DNA of 64,000 nt from Bradyrhizobium mercantei. GTDB taxonomy: Bacteria; Pseudomonadota; Alphaproteobacteria; Rhizobiales; Xanthobacteraceae. The notes beneath the pieces were generated by a model that was not told the DNA's origin, ran no database searches, and saw only the letters and a list, made by a program, of their open reading frames with translations. This document shows, one piece after another, positions 9,713-18,792 of the stretch (position 1 is the stretch's first letter; every line of letters begins with the position of its first letter). Made by a program: the position numbers and the translations under genes. The DNA lies in contig NZ_MKFI01000001.1 in NCBI RefSeq assembly GCF_001982635.1, positions 300,770 to 364,769 on the forward strand, read 5' to 3'.

Positions 9713-10639
9713 ATGGCCGTGGTGATCGCGGCCCTGTTGCCGGTGTTCCTGCTGATCGTGCTCGGCTTCGTCCTGAAGCGCACGCTGATGCGGCTCGACA
9801 CCCAATGGCACGGGCTGGAGCAGCTGACCTATTACGTGCTGTTCCCGGTGCTGCTGGTACAGACGCTGGTGAAGGCCGACCTGACCAGGGTGCCGGTTGC
9901 CGGCGTCGGCGGCGCGCTGCTGCTCGCGGCGCTCGCGATGTCGCTGCTCTGCCTCGCGCTCAGAGCTCCGCTTGCCCGCGCCGGGATCGACGGCCCGGCC
10001 TTCACCTCGATCTTCCAGGGCGCGACCCGCTGGCAGACCTATGTCGCGCTGTCGGTGTCGCGCAATCTCTTTGGCAGCACAGGCCTCGCGCTCGCGTCCG
10101 TCGCGATGGTCGCGATCATCCCGCTGGTCAATGTCTTCAGCGTCGCCGTGCTGGCGAAATACGCCTCGTCCGAGAAGCGCTCCGCGGGCGCGATCGTGAT
10201 GACGATCGTCAAGAACCCGCTGATCTGGGCCTGCGTGATCGGGCTCGTCATCAATGTCGCGCACATCCCGCTGCCGCAGATCTGGTACGATGTCGCCGAC
10301 GCGCTCGGCGGCTCGTCGCTGGCGATCGGCCTGCTCGTGACCGGCGCCGGACTGCATCTGGAAGGCATGTTTCGCCCGAGCCTCGCCGCCAGCGTCGCGC
10401 TGGTCCTGAAACTGGTCCTGATGCCCGTGCTCACGGTCGCGCTCGCGGTGTGGTTCGGCGTCACCGGCTCCAATCTCGCCATCGTCGCCGCCTGCGCCGC
10501 GGTGCCGACCTCGCCGTCGGCCTATGTGCTGGCGCGCCAGATGGGCGGTGACGCCCCCCTCCTCGCCCAGATCATCACGCTGCAGACGATCCTCGCCGCG
10601 ATCACGATGCCGATCGTGATTGCGGCAGTCGGGCTTTAG
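9713..10639 (+). CDS. AEC-family transporter (auxin efflux carrier type)
   Basis: This is a 308-residue inner-membrane protein with about ten hydrophobic segments in two groups of five, beginning VIAALLPVFLLIVLGFVLKRTLM. That opening is typical of the AEC/malate permease family, whose members move organic anions or malonate/auxin-like compounds. The ATG lies 2 nt after the ruvX stop. A conserved-looking AVPTSPSAYVLARQMGGDAPLLAQIITLQT segment near the C-terminus also matches this family. Substrate cannot be told from sequence. Confidence 0.85.
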   Translation: MAVVIAALLPVFLLIVLGFVLKRTLMRLDTQWHGLEQLTYYVLFPVLLVQTLVKADLTRVPVAGVGGALLLAALAMSLLCLALRAPLARAGIDGPAFTSIFQGATRWQTYVALSVSRNLFGSTGLALASVAMVAIIPLVNVFSVAVLAKYASSEKRSAGAIVMTIVKNPLIWACVIGLVINVAHIPLPQIWYDVADALGGSSLAIGLLVTGAGLHLEGMFRPSLAASVALVLKLVLMPVLTVALAVWFGVTGSNLAIVAACAAVPTSPSAYVLARQMGGDAPLLAQIITLQTILAAITMPIVIAAVGL

Positions 10640-10702
10640 AGGGCAGACCCGGGCAGGCTTGGCTCGAGCCGGGACGGCGTGGGGCGGCCCGCCTGGGAGC
10701 CG

Positions 10703-11905
10703 CTACCAAAGCTCGCGGTAGTTCGCGAACCTTCGCAGGGTCTTGTCATAACGAGCCGGCACGATCCAGGGCAGCAGCAGCTTGAAGATCGCATTCGGAA
10801 GCGGCGAGCGAAGGCGGACATAGAGGTCGAGCGGATCGAGATCGTGCCGCATCCGGAATTTCGGTTCGTAGCTGAGACCCGTGCTGCGAAGCCACTTGTA
10901 GCCGTTGGCCATCGCCCAGTTCATCATGTCGCGAATGGTGTAGTAGTAGAGATGCAGGTCGAGGGCGACGCCATAGTCCAGCCCGACATACTCCCAGAAC
11001 AGACTGTCGCCTTCGACCATGCACAGGCTGAAGGCGACCGCCTGCCCACCCCGGCGCCAGATGAAGAAGCGGACTTTGTCCTTCATGTCGCTGCCGAGCC
11101 GGCGGAGATAGTCGGCCGTCAGCTTCTCGAAATGCAGTTTCGAACGGTCGAAGACCTGCAGATAGAGCGGATGGATCTCGTCGACGGCATCGCGTGCGTC
11201 CTCGGTGACGGTGAGGATGATGGTTTCGCCGTCGGTTGCCTTGAGCTTCTTGCGCAGTTGCCAGCGCGCCGATCGCGGCAGAACCTTTTGCATGTAGGTG
11301 TCGAAATCGTCGTGCGCGATATTGAGCGCCGTCATCGGCATGCTCGGCGCACGGGCGAAACCGCGCCGGATGAAACAATCCAGCAGCGGCCGGTAGCGCG
11401 CAGGGAATTCCTTCAGGACGATAAGCTGCGCCCGGCACGACCTTGCGAGATTGACGATCTCGCGGCAAAGAATCTCAGCGATCTCGGCAGGTGGCACCGC
11501 GTCTGATCCGGCGAGATGCCCTTCTCCGGCGAAGCACCCGACCATCAGGGTGCGCATTTTTAGAAACCCGGGGACGACGCGCCGGATGCGCGCCAGCAAC
11601 GGCTGCCATTGCGCGCCAAGTCCTTCGAGAATGTCCTGCTCGAGAAGAAAGAACGGCTGTACCGCCTGGATGCAGTCTGCCCGGTCGACGATCGCGAAGT
11701 ACCGGTACTCGACGCCGTCGCGGAGCGTATCCTCCACAATCTCGTAGTAGCGGTGATCCTTGCGCAGCTCGGCGAAGGTGGCAGCCCAGACAGGGCTATC
11801 AGCGATCTCACCGCGCGTCAGTATCTTCACGTAAAACCGCGCGGGTGCAGCGGTCGCATCGGCTACACTTGTTGTACCCACCAGGCTGACCGCGTCCGAC
11901 GCCAC
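10703..11905 (-). CDS. GNAT-fold acyltransferase, BioF2/FemAB-like
   Basis: This 400-residue soluble protein has the double-GNAT layout of the BioF2-like acetyltransferase group. The C-terminal half contains RSARWQLRKKLKATDGE, RFFIWRRGGQAVAFSLCMVEGDSLFWEYVGLDY and YYYTIRDMMNWAMANGYKWLRSTGLSYEPKFRM, the usual motif block near residues 215-350. The GTG start at 11905 is preceded by CCGGAGCAGT with good spacing. Base composition is a little lower in GC than the neighbours. Likely role is aminoacyl or acyl transfer to a cell-envelope or polysaccharide acceptor; the acceptor is unknown. Confidence 0.7.
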   Translation of the reverse strand: MASDAVSLVGTTSVADATAAPARFYVKILTRGEIADSPVWAATFAELRKDHRYYEIVEDTLRDGVEYRYFAIVDRADCIQAVQPFFLLEQDILEGLGAQWQPLLARIRRVVPGFLKMRTLMVGCFAGEGHLAGSDAVPPAEIAEILCREIVNLARSCRAQLIVLKEFPARYRPLLDCFIRRGFARAPSMPMTALNIAHDDFDTYMQKVLPRSARWQLRKKLKATDGETIILTVTEDARDAVDEIHPLYLQVFDRSKLHFEKLTADYLRRLGSDMKDKVRFFIWRRGGQAVAFSLCMVEGDSLFWEYVGLDYGVALDLHLYYYTIRDMMNWAMANGYKWLRSTGLSYEPKFRMRHDLDPLDLYVRLRSPLPNAIFKLLLPWIVPARYDKTLRRFANYRELW

Positions 11906-12137
11906 GCACTGCTCCGGATGATGCCAAATTTTTCAAATATGGTCTGAATGTAACTGAATTTGCCGGAGATTTCTGTGCCGTCCGCGCAACAAGCCATCTT
12001 TTTCAGCGAAAAACCGGACAGAGCGGCCGCGATGCCGTTTGTGATCGCCGCAGCCTTACGGCGAGACTTGCGCTTGTGCGGGCGGGCTCGCTGAGGCCGT
12101 GCCCGCACCATTGCGCATCGCTTTGCACTGATCGTCG

Positions 12138-13349
12138 CTATTTCCCGCTCGAGCCGGTGAACGCCGTATCGAGCACATCGCCGATCGGCTGCCAGCTGCG
12201 GCCGTCAAACTGAAGCAACCGCAATTGCTCGACCGGCCGGAAGCGACCGGTGTTGATCTTGATGCCCGGAAGCAAGGCGGACGCCTGATAGTCCCTCAGC
12301 GCCGCGGCCTGCTTCATGACGTTTTCGCGCGACAGATCGTTGCCGCACTGCTTGAGCACCTGCACCATCGTTTCGGCAGCGGCATAGCCGTAGACTGCGG
12401 CAGCGTCGTCCTTGCCGCCGGCCTTGGTATATTTGTCCAGGAAGCTGTGCCAGGCGCCCTGCTCTTCTCTCCAGGCCGGATCGCTCGCATCCTTCAGGAA
12501 GGCGGCGGTGATGACGCCGGTCGCATTCTCGGTGCCGGCCGGCTTGAGCACGGTCTCGATCGACGACGCCATCTGGTTCAGGACGAACACCGGCCGCCAG
12601 CCGTGTTCAGCCGCAGCCCGGATCACCTTGGCGGCATTTTCCGGCACGCCGGCAAACACGAAGACCTCGGCGCCCGACTGCTTCAGGATCGATATGTGGC
12701 CGTCCAGATGCTGATCGTCGACATCGTAGGCGATGTCGACCCTGATGTTGTGGGCGACGTCACCCAGCCCTTGCACCAGTCCCTTGAACAATTCGCGCCC
12801 GAACTGGTCATTCTCCCAGAGCGCCACGATCTTCTTCCCGGGATAGAACGCCTGGATGTAATTGGCGTAGATGCGCCCCTCCTCGCGGTATGAGGGCTGC
12901 CAGCCCATGGTCCACGGATAGACCGACGGGTCACCGAGGTCCTGATCGCCGGAGGCGACGAAGAGTTGCGGGACTTGCCGTTCGTTGAGGTACTTCCGCA
13001 CGGCCAGATTCCCCGGCGTACCGAACGATCCGAACATCAGAAGCACATTGTCGGTCTCGACAAGAATGCGCGTCAGGTCCATGGCGTTGGACGCATCCGA
13101 CAGATCGTCGTAGGACATGAAGCGGATCTTGCGGCCGTTGAGTCCGCCGCGCTCGTTGATCATCTCGAAATAGGCGGCTTCCGCCTTGCCGATCTGGCCG
13201 AAAATCTCCAGCGCGCCGCTATACGGCATCAGATTGCCGATCCGGATTTCGGTATCGGTCACGCCTCCATCGCGCACCTGCTGCGTGATGGCACCGAGCG
13301 ACGCCAGCGCGACGACGCTGGCCAGAAGAGTTCGCAACAACGTAGCCAT
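12138..13349 (-). CDS. ABC transporter substrate-binding protein, branched-chain amino acid type
   Basis: This is a periplasmic ligand-binding protein of the Leu/Ile/Val-binding (LivJ-like) family, about 403 residues. A signal peptide (LLRTLLASVVALASLGA) is followed by DTEIRIGNLMPYSGALEIFGQIGKAEAAYFEMINERGG, the family's hallmark opening. GFGTPGN-like and WRPVFVLNQMASS segments follow. The ATG at 13349 is used; an in-frame GTG at 13364 would add five residues. No permease or ATPase gene is adjacent, so it is an orphan binding protein. A FixK/FNR-like box lies about 65-75 nt upstream. Confidence 0.85.
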   Translation of the reverse strand: MATLLRTLLASVVALASLGAITQQVRDGGVTDTEIRIGNLMPYSGALEIFGQIGKAEAAYFEMINERGGLNGRKIRFMSYDDLSDASNAMDLTRILVETDNVLLMFGSFGTPGNLAVRKYLNERQVPQLFVASGDQDLGDPSVYPWTMGWQPSYREEGRIYANYIQAFYPGKKIVALWENDQFGRELFKGLVQGLGDVAHNIRVDIAYDVDDQHLDGHISILKQSGAEVFVFAGVPENAAKVIRAAAEHGWRPVFVLNQMASSIETVLKPAGTENATGVITAAFLKDASDPAWREEQGAWHSFLDKYTKAGGKDDAAAVYGYAAAETMVQVLKQCGNDLSRENVMKQAAALRDYQASALLPGIKINTGRFRPVEQLRLLQFDGRSWQPIGDVLDTAFTGSSGK

Positions 13350-13411
13350 GGGAAGAGCTCGCACGACGGCAGCCGCCGCTGCCTAGTTTCGATCCGGCCC
13401 GCGCTCGTTCA

Positions 13412-13425
13412 TTGATCTAGATCAT
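13412..13425 (-). promoter_or_regulatory. FixK/FNR-like box
   Basis: TTGATCTAGATCAT matches the FNR/FixK consensus TTGAT-N4-ATCAA at nine of ten fixed positions and contains a perfect 12-bp palindrome. Its centre is about 70 nt upstream of the binding-protein start codon, a workable activator position. The alternative target, the CPBP gene ending at 13518, is downstream-facing and unlikely. Functional status is inferred. Confidence 0.5.
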
Positions 13426-13517
13426 AGCACTTTTGCGGGATCGGCGGCAGCCTCCGTCAGGTTCCCGATGGCGGCGACGCTCCCCTGCTCGCCTTGATCG
13501 CTGGTTGCCGGCGAAGC

Positions 13518-14276
13518 CTACGTGTAGGGGCCCCTCACAAGAAAACAAACCATGTTCATGGCGGAATGAACAATCACTGTCAGCCAAGTCGAATTGCTGC
13601 GCCAGCGAAAATGGCCAAGAGCAAGACCTGAGACGAAAATCCAGAAACGCCAAAACCAATCGTACTGAGTATGCATCATCGCCCACACGATTGACGTCAG
13701 GACGATGGCGCCAGTCGGACCGAGGAACGACTGCGACCAGCCGCGAAACATGAAACCGCGGACAACGAATTCCTCCATGATTGGCACGGCAATGCAGACA
13801 GCAACAAGGAGCGTCAATAACCCGCTGGGTCCTTTAACAATCAGGAATGAACCGGGTGTACCGTCCTCCGAACCGACGAGAAATCCGCTCAAGCTCTCGG
13901 CAACCATTATAATGGCCGTGACCACCAGGGCGTGAACCACCTCATTTCTGCTCGGCCAGTTGAGTGCAAGATATTCGGCGAACCCTCGGCCCGCCGTTCG
14001 GATCGCGATCCAAAGCACGGCGATCGCCAACGGGCTCGCGATGATGATGGCTGGACCTTGCCATCGCCCCTGGGCTGCGAAATCCTGAAATTGAGCCGGT
14101 GACATCGTGGCTACGCCGTCTTGCAGCGCGACGATGAACGCCACGGCAAAACCTCCCGCCATCAAATAAATGGCGTAGGCGATCAGGACGACGAATGCGG
14201 TCCCCGCGAAGTCCCAGGTCCGCGGCGGCGGCGGCGATGTAGGGATCCGCGCGCCGGTATTCTCGAAGTTCGACAT
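13518..14276 (-). CDS. CPBP-family intramembrane metalloprotease (first of a tandem pair)
   Basis: This is a 252-residue polytopic membrane protein with about six to seven hydrophobic segments. The CPBP/Abi motifs are present: EEFVVRG (metal-binding Glu pair), MHTQYDWFWRF (His) and HSAMN near the C-terminus. CPBP proteases cleave membrane proteins or prenylated substrates, and some bacterial members act in bacteriocin self-immunity. The gene is visibly less GC-rich than its paralogue immediately upstream, so the two may have arrived separately or diverged in codon use. Target unknown. Confidence 0.85.
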   Translation of the reverse strand: MSNFENTGARIPTSPPPPRTWDFAGTAFVVLIAYAIYLMAGGFAVAFIVALQDGVATMSPAQFQDFAAQGRWQGPAIIIASPLAIAVLWIAIRTAGRGFAEYLALNWPSRNEVVHALVVTAIIMVAESLSGFLVGSEDGTPGSFLIVKGPSGLLTLLVAVCIAVPIMEEFVVRGFMFRGWSQSFLGPTGAIVLTSIVWAMMHTQYDWFWRFWIFVSGLALGHFRWRSNSTWLTVIVHSAMNMVCFLVRGPYT

Positions 14277-14342
14277 GCTGGATTTTTCTGCAACAATTTT
14301 GCAGCGAAGGTGGGCCTGAGCTCAACCTAACATATCGGCCGG

Positions 14343-15113
14343 TCAGCCCGCCAGCCACCAGGTCTGGATCGTCGCCGCGAAATTGTTCAGCCCGTGCAGC
14401 AGGATGGTCAGCCAGGTCGAACCGGTGCGGAAGCGCAAATAGCCGAACAGGAATCCGATCGTCAGCACCTGGCAGAGGAAGAACCAGTCATATTGCAGGT
14501 GCATCACGGTCCACACGAGCGACGACAGCACGATCGCGCCATAGGGGCCGAGCCTTGATTCCGACCAGCCGCGATAGAGCCAGCCGCGCGCGAACAGCTC
14601 TTCCCAGAGCGGTGCGGCGACGGCGAAGGCGATCACCAGGAGCCACAGCGCGCTGTGCTCCTGTGCCGATTTCAGCACGTCGCCCATGAAGCCCGGCGTC
14701 ACCTCGCGGCCGGCGGCGCGGGACACCATATCCCAGGCGCCGACCAGCACGATGAGTGCGACCACGCCGATGATCACGTTCTTCCACGACGTCCCGTGCA
14801 GTCCGAGATAATCGGCGAACGAGATCCGGGTGCGGCGGATCGCGAACCACAGCACCAGCAGCACCATCGGCAGGCCGGCGAGGACCGAGAGTGAGATCGT
14901 CAGACCGTCGGCGACCACATGGGTGATCCCGGCCGCCGACAGCTCCCCGCCCTGCGCGATGATGCGGTAGATGATGACCGCGAGCTGGCCGAGAAACATC
15001 GCGGCGAAGATCACAAGGCCCCACAGCGCGGTGCCCCAGAACTTCCAGACCCGCGGCGGGCGTGGCGGAGCCTCGAGAGCGGCAGGCGGCGTATCGGGAT
15101 TGAGAGCGTCCAT
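14343..15113 (-). CDS. CPBP-family intramembrane metalloprotease (second of a tandem pair)
   Basis: This is a 256-residue membrane protein with the same motif order as its neighbour: EELFARGWLYRGWSES, MHLQYDWFF and HGLNNF. It has a Pro-rich cytoplasmic N-terminus (TPPAALEAPPRPPR) and about seven hydrophobic stretches. Spacing to the neighbour is 66 bp on the same strand, so they are probably co-transcribed. All metal-ligand motifs are intact, so an active protease is likely; no substrate or bacteriocin gene is adjacent. Confidence 0.87.
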   Translation of the reverse strand: MDALNPDTPPAALEAPPRPPRVWKFWGTALWGLVIFAAMFLGQLAVIIYRIIAQGGELSAAGITHVVADGLTISLSVLAGLPMVLLVLWFAIRRTRISFADYLGLHGTSWKNVIIGVVALIVLVGAWDMVSRAAGREVTPGFMGDVLKSAQEHSALWLLVIAFAVAAPLWEELFARGWLYRGWSESRLGPYGAIVLSSLVWTVMHLQYDWFFLCQVLTIGFLFGYLRFRTGSTWLTILLHGLNNFAATIQTWWLAG

Positions 15114-15137
15114 CAGCAGTCCTCGGCATTATCGGTT

Positions 15138-15227
15138 CGTCATGGCCGGGCTTGTCCCGGCCATCCACGTCTTTCTTGCTTCATCGAAGCAAGGACGTGG
15201 ATGCCCGGCACAAGGCCGGGCATGACG
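15138..15227. repeat. Intergenic palindromic repeat, CGTCATGGCCGGGCTT family
   Basis: A long imperfect inverted repeat running from CGTCATGGCCGGGCTT to AAGGCCGGGCATGACG with CCACGTC/GACGTGG inner arms. Elements with these ends are common between Bradyrhizobium genes. It separates the CPBP gene from aidB. Confidence 0.75.
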
Positions 15228-15240
15228 GTGGTGAATGTGG

Positions 15241-16884
15241 TCATGGCAGCGCCCGCGCCAGCAGCGCGCGCTGATCGGCATCGGAGAGGTCCACCGCGCC
15301 GTACATGCCGGCGTGGCGTTCGGCAAGTCGTGTCGCCGCGAACAGTTCGGCGTTTTTGGGCGAGACCTGGTTGAGCGCGGCGGCGGTCGCCAGCAGCGCC
15401 AGCTGCTCGACCGCAAGCCGGGCGATGCGCTCGCTGTCCGGCCGGCGGAACGATCGTCCGATCGATGCGACAGCCTCGGCCGCGCCCGGCAGGCCCTTGG
15501 TCGCGTCGGCGAGCGCACGCAGCACGGCGAGCGCGGCATCGGCTTCGCGGCCGAGCGCCCGCAGCACGTCGAGACACATCACGTTGCCGGAGCCTTCCCA
15601 GATCGCGTTGACAGGCGATTCCCGGTAGTGACGCGCCAGAATGCCTTCCTCGACATAGCCATTGCCGCCGAGGCACTCCATCGCCTCGTAGAGGAAGCCG
15701 GGCGCGCTCTTGCAGGTCCAGTATTTGATCGCCGGCGTCAGCAGCCGCATGTAAGCGGCCTCTCCGGCATCGCCGGGTGCGCGGTCGAAGGCGCGGCACA
15801 GCCGCATCACCAGCGCGACCGACGCCTCGACATGCAGCGCCATGTCCGAGAGCACCGCCTGCATCAGCGGCTGGTCGGCGAGATGCTTCTGGAACACGCT
15901 GCGATGCCGCGCGTGATTGAGCGCATGCGCGAGCCCCGAGCGCATCAGGCCTACGGATGCGATCGCGCAATCCTGCCGCGTCAGCTGCACCATCTGGATG
16001 ATGGTGCGGATGCCCTTACCCTCCTCGCCGATCAGTTCGGCATGGGCGCCGTGGAATTCGACCTCGGAGGAGGCATTCGAGCGGTTGCCGAGCTTGTCCT
16101 TCAGGCGCTGGAAATGGATCGCATTGACCGTGCCGCCGGGCGCAAAACGCGGCATGAAGAAACAGCTCAGGCCGCGCTCCGTTTGCGCCAGCACCAGGAA
16201 CGCGTCGCACATCGGCGCCGACATGAACCATTTGTGCCCGGTGATGCGCCAGGCGCCGCCGTCGCACTCGGCGCGCGTCATGTTGGCGCGCACATCGGTG
16301 CCGCCCTGCTTCTCCGTCATGCCCATGCCGAGCGTCATGCCGCGCTTGGTCCACCACGGCGCAAAGCCGGGGTCATAGGCGCGTGTGCGGATGACCGGCA
16401 TCGTCTTCGCCAGGATGTCCGGCTGCGAGGCCAGCGCCGCGACCGAAGCCCGCGTCATCGTGATCGGGCAGAGATGGCCGGTCTCGACCTGGGAGGCGAT
16501 GTAGAATTTCGCGGCACGCACCACCTCGGCGGCGTCGCCGGCCGGCCTGCCGTCGGCGGTCCAGGTCGAATTGTGCACGCCCGCATGGGCGGAGTGCGCC
16601 ATCAACTCATGATAGGCCGGGTGAAACTCGACCTCGTCGCGGCGATTGCCCCTGGCATCGAACAGTCGCAGTTTCGGCGTGTTCTCGTTGGCGGCGCGGC
16701 CGCGCTCCGCCATCGCGGCGGAGCCCCAGTGCTTGCCGAAATCCGACAGTTCAGCCGTTGCGCCCACCCCGCCATTGGCGGCGACCGCCGCGACCAGCGC
16801 CGCGTCCGTCGTGAACAGATCGACGTTCTCGAGCGGCGGCGACTGGTTCAGCACGTCGTGGGTGGCGAACGGAGCCTGCGTCAT
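15241..16884 (-). CDS. aidB: AidB-type acyl-CoA dehydrogenase family protein
   Basis: This 547-residue flavoprotein of the acyl-CoA dehydrogenase superfamily reads closely on the AidB branch. Matching blocks are VLNQSPPLENVDLFTTDAAL, FHPAYHELMAHS, CPITMT, MGMTEKQGG, GLSCFFMPRF, LKDKLGNRSNASSEVEF and AIWEGSGNVMCLDVLR. In E. coli, AidB belongs to the adaptive response to alkylating agents and binds DNA and FAD. The ATG at 16884 has an excellent GAGGAG ribosome-binding site, so the 11-codon-longer frame is rejected. No ada or alkB gene is nearby. Confidence 0.85.
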   Translation of the reverse strand: MTQAPFATHDVLNQSPPLENVDLFTTDAALVAAVAANGGVGATAELSDFGKHWGSAAMAERGRAANENTPKLRLFDARGNRRDEVEFHPAYHELMAHSAHAGVHNSTWTADGRPAGDAAEVVRAAKFYIASQVETGHLCPITMTRASVAALASQPDILAKTMPVIRTRAYDPGFAPWWTKRGMTLGMGMTEKQGGTDVRANMTRAECDGGAWRITGHKWFMSAPMCDAFLVLAQTERGLSCFFMPRFAPGGTVNAIHFQRLKDKLGNRSNASSEVEFHGAHAELIGEEGKGIRTIIQMVQLTRQDCAIASVGLMRSGLAHALNHARHRSVFQKHLADQPLMQAVLSDMALHVEASVALVMRLCRAFDRAPGDAGEAAYMRLLTPAIKYWTCKSAPGFLYEAMECLGGNGYVEEGILARHYRESPVNAIWEGSGNVMCLDVLRALGREADAALAVLRALADATKGLPGAAEAVASIGRSFRRPDSERIARLAVEQLALLATAAALNQVSPKNAELFAATRLAERHAGMYGAVDLSDADQRALLARALP

Positions 16885-17010
16885 GCTCTCCTCGGGAATT
16901 GGTCTCGCTGCGCCCATGCGGCCCGGACAGCCGGGCCAATGGTGGCGAAGTGGAATCGAGGGATCATAAGCCCGCGAACCGGCGCCGGGCAGCGAAAAAT
17001 GCGGCTTCCG

Positions 17011-17463
17011 CTAGATGCTTCCGTGCCTCGGCGCATGGCGGCCGAGCCGCCTGTCGAGCCAGTCGTTGGGCCTGGTCTTGTTGGCGTTGCTCCGGGACGC
17101 CTGCACAGCAAAGATGTCGCCGGCGTGTAGCGGCCGGTCATCGGGATATTCCGCCATCTGCAGGTTGGATTCGTGCGCGGCCCCGTCCACCGGCGAGATA
17201 TAGGCAAATCGGATTTCGATCTTGTGCTTGATGTCGTAGCCCTGCCACTTCGGATGGTTGCGCGCCAGAAGCTCAGCGATCTCGCAAGGCAGCAGATCGG
17301 AGCTCGAACTCCGATTGCCCTCGGTCTTGTCCAGATAGCACTGCTCCTTGACGCTGCTGACGCGCGCGTCGATCGGCCGGAAGTTCACCCGCTTGTCGAA
17401 CTCGCTGTAGGCGTAGAAGCCGACGACGCCGATCGCGATCATCCCGTAGAGGCCGAGACGCAT
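17011..17463 (-). CDS. Hypothetical single-anchor protein (tandem paralogue A)
   Basis: This 150-residue protein has one N-terminal membrane segment (GLYGMIAIGVVGFYAYSEF) and an extracytoplasmic domain. It shares the core HPKWQGYD-KHKIE-SPVDGA-LQM-AGDIF with the next gene upstream, so the pair is a tandem duplication. Two cysteines (QCYL and PCEI) are at matching positions in both copies and may form a disulfide. The order of strands is loosely like DUF3592 proteins, but I do not assign it. The C-terminal tail (WLDRRLGRHAPRHG) is unique to this copy. Confidence 0.75.
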   Translation of the reverse strand: MRLGLYGMIAIGVVGFYAYSEFDKRVNFRPIDARVSSVKEQCYLDKTEGNRSSSSDLLPCEIAELLARNHPKWQGYDIKHKIEIRFAYISPVDGAAHESNLQMAEYPDDRPLHAGDIFAVQASRSNANKTRPNDWLDRRLGRHAPRHGSI

Positions 17464-17498
17464 GGTTGGACTCCGATTCCGCTGAACCGCCGTGGCGG

Positions 17499-17912
17499 TC
17501 AGATCGAACGCGTCTTGTCCGCCTTGGTTTTGGAGGCCAGCACCGGAAAAATATCCCCGGCGCGCAGCGGCTTGCCGTTCGGGAAATAAGACATCTGCAA
17601 GCTCGACTGGTGCGTGGCCCCATCGACCGGCGAGACAAAGACCACGCGCACCTCGATCTTGTGCTTCAGGTCATAGCCCTGCCACTTCGGATGCTCCTTC
17701 CGCAGCAGCTCGGCGACTTCGCAGCGGGTCAGGTCGGACGTCCACGTCGTCTTGGTGATGACGTTGCGCTCGACCTTTTCCAGATAGCATTGGTCGCTGA
17801 CGCCGCTGATGCGTGCATCGACGCGCTGATAATTCGCGCCCTTGTCGTATTGATCGTAGATCGCGATGCCGGCAGCGCCGACAACAACAATCGCAATGGC
17901 TGCTAGACGCAT
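17499..17912 (-). CDS. Hypothetical single-anchor protein (tandem paralogue B)
   Basis: This 137-residue paralogue of the adjacent gene has an N-terminal hydrophobic anchor (AAIAIVVVGAAGIAIYDQY) and the shared core with HPKWQGYDLKHKIE, SPVDGATHQSSLQM and AGDIFPVLAS. It keeps the paired cysteines (QCYLEK and RCEVAEL). The genes are 35 bp apart on the same strand, consistent with an operon. The conserved block looks like a small beta domain outside the membrane. Function unknown. Confidence 0.75.
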   Translation of the reverse strand: MRLAAIAIVVVGAAGIAIYDQYDKGANYQRVDARISGVSDQCYLEKVERNVITKTTWTSDLTRCEVAELLRKEHPKWQGYDLKHKIEVRVVFVSPVDGATHQSSLQMSYFPNGKPLRAGDIFPVLASKTKADKTRSI

Positions 17913-18042
17913 GTTTCGTGCTCCCGCAATCGCCGCACTTCATCCGGCTGCAATTAAGGAGTGTTGAATGCACCCATCGCCACTTATGCGATGGCAAGTT
18001 TTGTCTTGCCGGGGTGCCTCGAATTTGAAGGAAAATTCTCCG

Positions 18043-18792
18043 CTAGCGCGCCCGCGAAATCGGGAAGTCGTAGGCGGTCCCGCCCGCTCCCGGCAGCGAG
18101 AAGTGCCACCATTCCTTGGAATAGTTCACGAAGCCCTGCCGGGCCATCGCCGCGACCAGCGTGGTGCGCCAGCGCTTCTGCGCCGGCGTGATGGCGCCGG
18201 AGGCGGTATGGCCCTTCACGTCGGAGCAGTCATAGCCAGTGCCCATGTCGACGCTGCCTTCCGGGGCGCGGGCTGAGACCGGCGCGGTGCAGTCGGCATA
18301 GTCCTTCGCCGGGTCGAACCTGCGCGAATTGTCGGCGGTCAGATCGACCAGCGTGAGATCGACCGCGGCACCGGTCGAATGCCCTGAATGCGTGGCGATG
18401 TAGCCGAGGCGGAACAGGTCTGCCTTCGAGAAGGCCGGATTGTAGCGCCGCTCGGCGGCGGTCTCGGTGCCATTCTTCGACCAGGCCACCATGTCTGCGA
18501 CCGCCCGGGCCGGCCGGTAGCAATCGAACATCTTCAGCGACAGCTTTTGCCGGGCCAGTTCCTGCTGCACCGCCCTGAGCCGCAGCCCCACCTCCCGCTT
18601 CACCACGCATTCCGCCGCGCCATAACCCGCGATCGGCCGGCCCATGAAATTGTTCGCGCCGGCGTAGCGGATGTCCTGGATGATGGTCGGATCGATGTCG
18701 CGGAGGAACGCGAAGTCGCCGGGGAGGTTCTGGCCAAGGGCCGGTGCGACCAGGCTCATGACGGCAGCGACGACGATCACGACAATTTTCAC
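18043..18792 (-). CDS. M15 D-Ala-D-Ala dipeptidase (VanX/DdpX type), exported
   Basis: This is a 249-residue zinc dipeptidase of family M15D. The signal peptide ends about VAPALG/Q. Catalytic features are CYRPARA (Arg93, like VanX Arg71), the zinc motif [10 protein letters not shown] (His138, Asp145) and EWWHF (Glu227 base, His230). Such enzymes hydrolyse D-alanyl-D-alanine, either recycling murein fragments or, in VanX, aiding vancomycin resistance; periplasmic export here favours murein turnover. The GTG start has GAGGACGCC in front. It is divergent from pyrB with a 193-bp gap. Confidence 0.88.
   Translation of the reverse strand: MKIVVIVVAAVMSLVAPALGQNLPGDFAFLRDIDPTIIQDIRYAGANNFMGRPIAGYGAAECVVKREVGLRLRAVQQELARQKLSLKMFDCYRPARAVADMVAWSKNGTETAAERRYNPAFSKADLFRLGYIATHSGHSTGAAVDLTLVDLTADNSRRFDPAKDYADCTAPVSARAPEGSVDMGTGYDCSDVKGHTASGAITPAQKRWRTTLVAAMARQGFVNYSKEWWHFSLPGAGGTAYDFPISRAR

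Noticed and set aside
11863..12111. An 82-codon frame between the acyltransferase and binding-protein genes
   Set aside because: It is basic and low in structure, overlaps the acyltransferase start by about 40 bp and has no good ribosome-binding site; the AT-rich part is more likely promoter.
15235..17130. A 631-codon open frame antisense to aidB
   Set aside because: aidB is clear by homology on the other strand; the shadow frame has no protein character and starts at a random ATG.
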